22,341 bases of DNA, from positions 1 to 22,341 of the forward strand of contig JADZAO010000082.1 of NCBI GenBank assembly GCA_020852535.1, read 5' to 3'. Shown in pieces: positions 18,126 through 22,341 of this stretch (the first letter of the stretch is position 1; every line of letters starts with the position of its first letter). A program made the translations under genes and the position numbers. This DNA comes from Paracoccaceae bacterium (GTDB taxonomy: Bacteria > Pseudomonadota > Alphaproteobacteria > Rhodobacterales > Rhodobacteraceae). The notes beneath the pieces were generated by a model. That model had not been told where the DNA came from. It ran no database searches and was given only the letters and a program-made list of their open reading frames with translations.

Positions 18126-18320
18126 GCTTTGGTTGCTGGTTTTTATTGTCCAAAGTTTTGATCTGGCTCATCATGGATACACCCATATCCCCTACTGAAC
18201 ACGTCACCTGTAGAAGTTTGTACCTCTCGATCCGATGCTCGCGGCACAGATCGGGTACCGGTGTGCCGTCTTTAGTCTGACGCAAAATCGCTGAGAGCTG
18301 AGTATCCGCTTGCTTTCAAG
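18126..18320 (-). mobile_element. Remnant of IS3-family transposase OrfA
   Basis: On the minus strand the text SAILRQTKDGTPVPDLCREH, then RI, can be read; it closely follows the helix-turn-helix of IS3-family OrfA proteins. The next family segment, SATFYKWRSKYG, survives only as FYR-stop-RVQ-stop-G. In another frame DMGVSMMSQIKTLDNKN follows, matching the part before the OrfA leucine zipper. Stops, a frameshift and the missing ends show an inactive fragment; no OrfB follows, because the intact hydrolase gene begins on that side. Terminal inverted repeats were not found. Confidence 0.75.
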
Positions 18321-18616
18321 TCCCCCTCATGCAGCGGGATCAAAAGCTCTATTTACGCGGTAGCTTAGTTGTTCGGAGGGAGTGGCCGTTCGACAAAAGG
18401 CGGAACCTTTCACTACGCAATTACGCCAAACTGTTCCATCGGTTCTAATGGTAAAAAAAACTAAAAAATTGCCTCTTGCGGTGTCGTCAATCAAAACCAG
18501 ATCAAAAGAAAAGGCGCAAAAATTTAAACGTAAGCTGTTGTTTTATATAAGTTTGAAAAACTAAATACGGGCAAAAACTGCGTTATAATCAAAACTCAAT
18601 CAAAACGTTCCCTACT
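18321..18616. other. Non-coding, AT-rich filler between two transposase remnants
   Basis: I see no supported gene here. The 60-codon plus-strand frame at 18382-18564 starts at a GTG with a poorly spaced ribosome site and encodes a lysine-rich product of no recognisable family. The stretch around 18440-18600 is markedly AT-rich. Confidence 0.4.
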
Positions 18617-18815
18617 TATAACCATGCAGGTACATACCAGCCATTCCCGAAGGCTGTCTCCACCCTCAGTGCGGCGCTTGACCTCTCCGATCAAGCATTC
18701 AATCGGATGAGCGCTATGTAGCTAGGCGCGGTGCTCTTTTAGAAAGAATATGTAACCAAGGGCACCATGTTCGAGCTTATCTAAGATGATGGCGCACTTT
18801 GACATCTTGACTCGA
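18617..18815 (-). mobile_element. Remnant of IS256-family transposase (C-terminal part)
   Basis: Minus-strand translation gives ILDKLEHGALGYIFFLKEHR, then A, an in-frame stop, then LHSAHPIECLIGEVKRRTE. This follows the C-terminal signature of IS256-family transposases (FPKEHRxKLHSTNPIERLN then xEVKRRTEVVGIFPN). After a frameshift, TAFGNGWYVPAWL-stop occupies the place of VVGIFPN and what follows. The remnant lacks the catalytic centre, has a stop and a frameshift, and is clearly dead. It lies on the same strand as the IS3 remnant, 300 bases away. Confidence 0.75.
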
Positions 18816-19045
18816 GTTTGATCGACTAACCTGGCCATTAGCCCTTATCCTACAATAAAAAACCGCCAATCACTTGCCTACGATAGACAAAGCTATAGAC
18901 CAGATCCCTTCCGAAACTTGTCTTTTAACATCTAGCGATCATGCAGAGCCGCGCGCAACACATCCGCCGAAATCTTCACCCCGCCGTCGATAACTGCCTC
19001 GTGTCCCAAAACATGCTGAAAATCCCGTTGAAAAGATTCATATTC
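18816..19045. other. Junction region with a backbone-like coding fragment
   Basis: The part 18930-19045 is less AT-rich than what follows. On the minus strand it reads EYESFQRDFQHVLGHEAVID, then GGVKISADVLRAALHDR and a stop. It has the look of the end of a real protein, which I cannot name. Its upstream continuation runs antisense through the lipoprotein gene and loses that character, so it may be a truncated gene at the edge of the inserted DNA. Confidence 0.3.
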
Positions 19046-19079
19046 TGCTACATGAAACAAAAAATTGAGGAGCTTGATT

Positions 19080-19463
19080 ATGTTCATGCGTATTGCATTT
19101 CTAGGAGTAATTTTGATGACATTTTCTAGTTGTGCAACGATTACACGGGGCTCCAAAGACACTCTAGTTATCGACTCAACTCCACAAAGTGCAACCGTAG
19201 AATTGAGCAACGGAATGAGTTGTTTATCAACGCCTTGTGTTTTTCAGCTTCCACGCTCTTCTGAGATTGGCGTAACCGTATCTAAGAAGCGCTGCGATTC
19301 CGTAAAAACAAACGTAACACATCACACTTCAACTGCTGGTTCTGTGGCTTTGGCCAGTAACCTGATATTTGGCGGCATTATTGGCTTAGCCGTAGATATC
19401 TTTACTGGCGCGTCTCAAGAATTGATCCCGAATCCAGTACAAATTAAGCTTCAATGTAAATAA
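19080..19463 (+). CDS. Small PEGA-like lipoprotein with C-terminal membrane hairpin
   Basis: The 127-residue product starts with a signal peptide (MFMRIAFLGVILMTFSSC) whose lipobox-like end places Cys18 as the lipidation site, followed by ATITRGSKD. Residues about 25-70 (LVIDSTPQSATVELSNG, STPCVFQLP, EIGVTVSKKRC) resemble a PEGA-type beta domain. A glycine-rich hydrophobic stretch, SNLIFGGIIGLAVDIFTGA, follows. This is a common architecture of small envelope lipoproteins of unknown role. I chose the ATG at 19080 because GAGGAG lies seven bases upstream; a TTG at 19065 is less likely. The gene is AT-rich and lies 56 bases before the large membrane protein on the same strand, so the two may be co-transcribed. 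Confidence 0.75.
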   Translation: MFMRIAFLGVILMTFSSCATITRGSKDTLVIDSTPQSATVELSNGMSCLSTPCVFQLPRSSEIGVTVSKKRCDSVKTNVTHHTSTAGSVALASNLIFGGIIGLAVDIFTGASQELIPNPVQIKLQCK

Positions 19464-19519
19464 AGATTCTGTGAGAAATTATTCATTTTTTGTTTCACAA
19501 TCAATCGTAGGAGCAATAA

Positions 19520-21883
19520 TTGGCTTCATTAATCTATGCCCGACCAAAGCTCCGTTTACGACTCAAGATCATCTGGGAGAACGTTAAGCAGAACTTCGCG
19601 AAGTTAGTATGCCCGACCGTCACGGGGTACTTGGAAAATAACAGCGAGTTTCGTACACATCGCTATTCACTTCCAAAGCGGCTTATAAGGTTGGCCACAA
19701 GTCATCCTAAATATACTATTACGATCGTCACACTTTTATATTTAGGAGTTATTCTTCTAGCCAAATACGAATGGCTATATGATTTCAATCTCATTTGCGA
19801 AAAAAATGACTTTGGAACAATCAATATTGCTTTTCTTACCGTCCAAACGACACTGGTAGGTATAGTTTTTCCAATTGTTATAAGCTTCGTCGGAATGTTC
19901 AACCAAGGCAAGGCATCGTTTACTTCACGCTTCACAATTTACATAGAAACGTCAAACGCAATCTTAATTGCTGTCAGTTCGCTGATATTATGCGTAGTAA
20001 TTGCCACGATGCTCCTAGTAGGAGATGAAAGCAGCATCGAATACGGCTTAATTACGTTGCTCAACCTTATTTGGCTTGTGCTCAATATCTTTCTAATAGG
20101 TGATTTTCTGCTCCACACGATTCATTTCTTACACCCGATAAAGCAAACGTCGATCATAAAGGCCTATGTCGCAAACGTAGTCTGGCCACGCGAATTAACT
20201 AGAATAGTGACGTACACAATCGATGGCTACCTTCCTAAAAGCAACACAGCCGACCGGTCCACACAAAGAACGCAAGCCCACGTAATTCTCGCCAGTGCGA
20301 CCCTGCCGTTGAACCGAATTACTCACTGTGGATTCAAGCGAGGATTAAAGTTTTGCGCCGTGGCCACCAAAGAAAATCAGATCGACGAGACCGTTACAGT
20401 TCTACGCGAGATAATCACCGATTTCACAACTCTTATCGACACACGTCAGGCTAACACATTCACCAATCAACTTCACAACATAGAAGAATTTCACACATTC
20501 CTCTATCGGCTCGCTCAGTCTCCCCAAAATAGCGTAAACTATGCGCAATATCCCATTAACAACCCAACACTAGCTCAAAGTTGGGTGCTCGCCTACCAAG
20601 ACATGATCTGCCGCGCTGTCGAACTCTTACCCATAGAGACCAAATTCATAAACGAAATTGCCTTAATACCTGCCCGTATCTACGAGCCGCTAGCAAAGGA
20701 GGTGACCCCCGAAGCACTTCAGCCTCTTCTCTCTATAACAAAGATCATTTCATACCGATTAATGGATTGGGCGCACAAAGAACATCTTAGCGAAATCGTA
20801 GAAAGCAGCAGAAAAAAACACGCTTTCACACTGTCGCGCCAAAAGAAGAACTACACAGACGCTTGGTGCGCACTCGTCGATGGATGGGAAAAGATGCTTG
20901 GAAATATCGCACGTATACCCGACTCGCACGAAGACGGACACGAAGACAAAATTTGGAAGGATCTCGAACGCGTATCAGAAAACATTGTCAACCATTTACT
21001 CATAACCATGCAGATGGCTTCACACGCCGTAGATATTGGTGACGAGATTGCTAAAAATTGGACCTGCGATCTTATACTTCATTGGAATATATATATTAAA
21101 AGAGCTTTGGATGGCCCTAACGAAAATTGGTTACTAGGGTCCGAACAACTTACATTTGAAATGGTTAAAAGCGATTGGACCAAAGTAAAAAAACTCTTAC
21201 CTAATGTCTACGACGAGACACCAACTCCACAGATGGTATTCAGCGTCATCATAAACAATACTTGGCGTGATCATGCCACGAGCCTTGCAATCTTATGTGT
21301 TCATTGGGCGATCAGTAATATAAATACGGTCGAAACAACAACACAGGCCGCGCATCAAATTCTGCATGGCAAGCCACATGATCTCGGGGATATAAACCCT
21401 CAATACAAGGGAGCAATGTCAAGCACGAGCATCTTGATCTCAGCGCTACAAATAACAAGATATAACAATTCAAACTTTTTCGACACCCTAATTCCCAAAA
21501 ACTCCAATAAAACCCCGCGAATTCCAGGACGTATATACAATGCAGAGTATACCTTTTTAAAAGATCTATCGATGGCCCAAGCGCTATTAATGATGGCTAC
21601 AACCTCGTCCTCAACGGAGGAGCACGACGCTCTACGCCACCTCCTAACACAAACCAAAGAAGAGATAATACTAGAAAGGTGGAAAAACCATCTCAAAGAA
21701 TTACTCACCAAGTTCAAGGAAATCGATGAAAATAAATATGGAAGCCTGCTCTGTAAATTGATTGATTCAGATAAAGATAACTCTCTATTATTCGAAAAAC
21801 GAAAGGAGAATGCACAAAAATTAGTTGAAAAATACCTTAATATTCTGAAAAATCACCACGAAAAATCCATCATCGACGCATAA
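19520..21883 (+). CDS. Unrecognised 787-residue membrane protein with large cytosolic helical region
   Basis: I do not recognise this family. A short basic N terminus is followed by four membrane segments: about residues 66-85 (TITIVTLLYLGVILLAKYEW), 104-126, 145-167 and 175-203. The remaining 580 residues are soluble, mostly helical by composition and rich in Asn, Thr, Glu and Lys. They hold no P-loop, nuclease or protease signature that I can see. Segments 2-3 (TTLVGIVFPIVISFVGMFNQ) loosely recall DUF2254-type membrane proteins. The start is TTG at 19520, supported by AGGAG six or seven bases upstream; no ATG lies near. AT-rich codon use unlike the backbone and nearby transposase remnants point to transfer. 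The downstream open frame on the same strand could be a partner. A role in envelope sensing or phage defence is conceivable but untested. Confidence 0.8.
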   Translation: MASLIYARPKLRLRLKIIWENVKQNFAKLVCPTVTGYLENNSEFRTHRYSLPKRLIRLATSHPKYTITIVTLLYLGVILLAKYEWLYDFNLICEKNDFGTINIAFLTVQTTLVGIVFPIVISFVGMFNQGKASFTSRFTIYIETSNAILIAVSSLILCVVIATMLLVGDESSIEYGLITLLNLIWLVLNIFLIGDFLLHTIHFLHPIKQTSIIKAYVANVVWPRELTRIVTYTIDGYLPKSNTADRSTQRTQAHVILASATLPLNRITHCGFKRGLKFCAVATKENQIDETVTVLREIITDFTTLIDTRQANTFTNQLHNIEEFHTFLYRLAQSPQNSVNYAQYPINNPTLAQSWVLAYQDMICRAVELLPIETKFINEIALIPARIYEPLAKEVTPEALQPLLSITKIISYRLMDWAHKEHLSEIVESSRKKHAFTLSRQKKNYTDAWCALVDGWEKMLGNIARIPDSHEDGHEDKIWKDLERVSENIVNHLLITMQMASHAVDIGDEIAKNWTCDLILHWNIYIKRALDGPNENWLLGSEQLTFEMVKSDWTKVKKLLPNVYDETPTPQMVFSVIINNTWRDHATSLAILCVHWAISNINTVETTTQAAHQILHGKPHDLGDINPQYKGAMSSTSILISALQITRYNNSNFFDTLIPKNSNKTPRIPGRIYNAEYTFLKDLSMAQALLMMATTSSSTEEHDALRHLLTQTKEEIILERWKNHLKELLTKFKEIDENKYGSLLCKLIDSDKDNSLLFEKRKENAQKLVEKYLNILKNHHEKSIIDA

Positions 21884-21920
21884 ATTGCTCCAGAACGCAT
21901 CACAGAAGTTACTACCGTAG

Positions 21921-22341
21921 CGAGTTCTGACGCGCCCAAAAAATATATTTCCGCTTCACCTATTCGATAAGATCATTCTAACTACCGATGGTTTAAAGGA
22001 AACCACGAGCAGGATAAAAAACATATCCAAGGGGGAATATACTGACCCGCTGTTGATATCGCCCTCTATCAACGAAGACGAATGGTGGCGTGATTTTATG
22101 TCGAATAACATCGCAAGCGATATCTGTGGATATGTCATAGACAATACAAAACCCTCAGAGATCGAAGGGCAAACACCGGAAAAGTTCTGGAGCGCGATAC
22201 GAGAATATAGCGCAAAAATTCGTGAGGACGGCCATGATCCTATCCTAGTGATTAACAGTATGACTGAACCTAAATGGCTGATCGACTGGATTTCTCCATA
22301 CAGCCCAAACGGTGTACCCAAACCAGCAGACCTTGTTATTA
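21921..22341 (+). CDS. Partial open frame running off the window, unrecognised, no clear start codon
   Basis: The frame is open for 140 codons from the base after a TAG at 21918-21920 to the window end. Its text looks like protein: LFDKIILTTDGLKETTSRIK, EDEWWRDF, EIEGQTPEKFWSAIREYSA and PILVINSMTEPKWLIDWI. I know no family match. There is no ATG, GTG or TTG in frame before 22053 (TTG) and 22098 (ATG), and neither has a convincing ribosome site, although the sequence before them already reads like protein. Either the gene starts inside, uses a rare start, or has lost its N terminus. It follows the large membrane protein by less than 80 bases on the same strand and shares its AT-rich composition, so it may be functionally linked. 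The minus-strand frame over it looks like a shadow. Confidence 0.5.

Noticed and set aside
18382..18564. 60-codon plus-strand frame between the transposase remnants
   Set aside because: GTG start with a badly spaced ribosome site, lysine-rich simple composition and no family; probably chance in AT-rich DNA.
21956..22321. 121-codon minus-strand frame at the right edge
   Set aside because: It mirrors the plus-strand frame, whose product has more protein-like text and the same direction as the neighbouring genes.

Overview
The window looks like a piece of the chromosome of an alphaproteobacterium in the Rhodobacteraceae, probably of the Roseobacter group. This rests on gene content and protein character: a PhoB-type regulator, a methylmalonyl-CoA epimerase remnant coupled to a DUF1467 gene, long-form CarB, a malic enzyme fused to a phosphotransacetylase-like domain, an AspRS of the His-containing type, NadK and GlyA. 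No rRNA, tRNA or CRISPR array was found.

Positions 1-18118 are housekeeping backbone: the 3' part of phoB (+); a minus-strand block aspS - decayed mce - DUF1467; an APC-family amino-acid permease (+) with an apparent one-base frameshift near its start; carB (+); a DEAD-box RNA helicase (+); thymidine kinase tdk (+); a decayed unrecognised reading frame behind upp (-); upp (-); maeB (+); nadK (-); glyA (+); and an alpha/beta hydrolase (+). Pyrimidine supply (carB, tdk, upp) and C1/C4 metabolism (glyA, maeB) are the clearest functional themes, but the genes are mostly separate transcription units rather than one pathway operon.

Positions 18119-19060 are a junk-like junction. It holds two broken transposase remnants, one like IS3-family OrfA and one like the IS256 family, both on the minus strand and both riddled with stops or frameshifts.

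From about 19045 to the window end the sequence becomes visibly AT-rich with different codon use, suggesting acquired accessory DNA. It carries a small PEGA-like lipoprotein, a 787-residue protein with four N-terminal membrane segments and a large soluble helical region (TTG start with a strong ribosome site), and an open frame that runs off the window and has no obvious start codon. I do not recognise the last two. They are the best candidates for something undescribed, though their function cannot be read from this window.

Several broken genes in otherwise ordinary backbone (mce, the permease, the frame behind upp, the two transposases), together with long non-coding gaps, suggest a genome undergoing gene decay.
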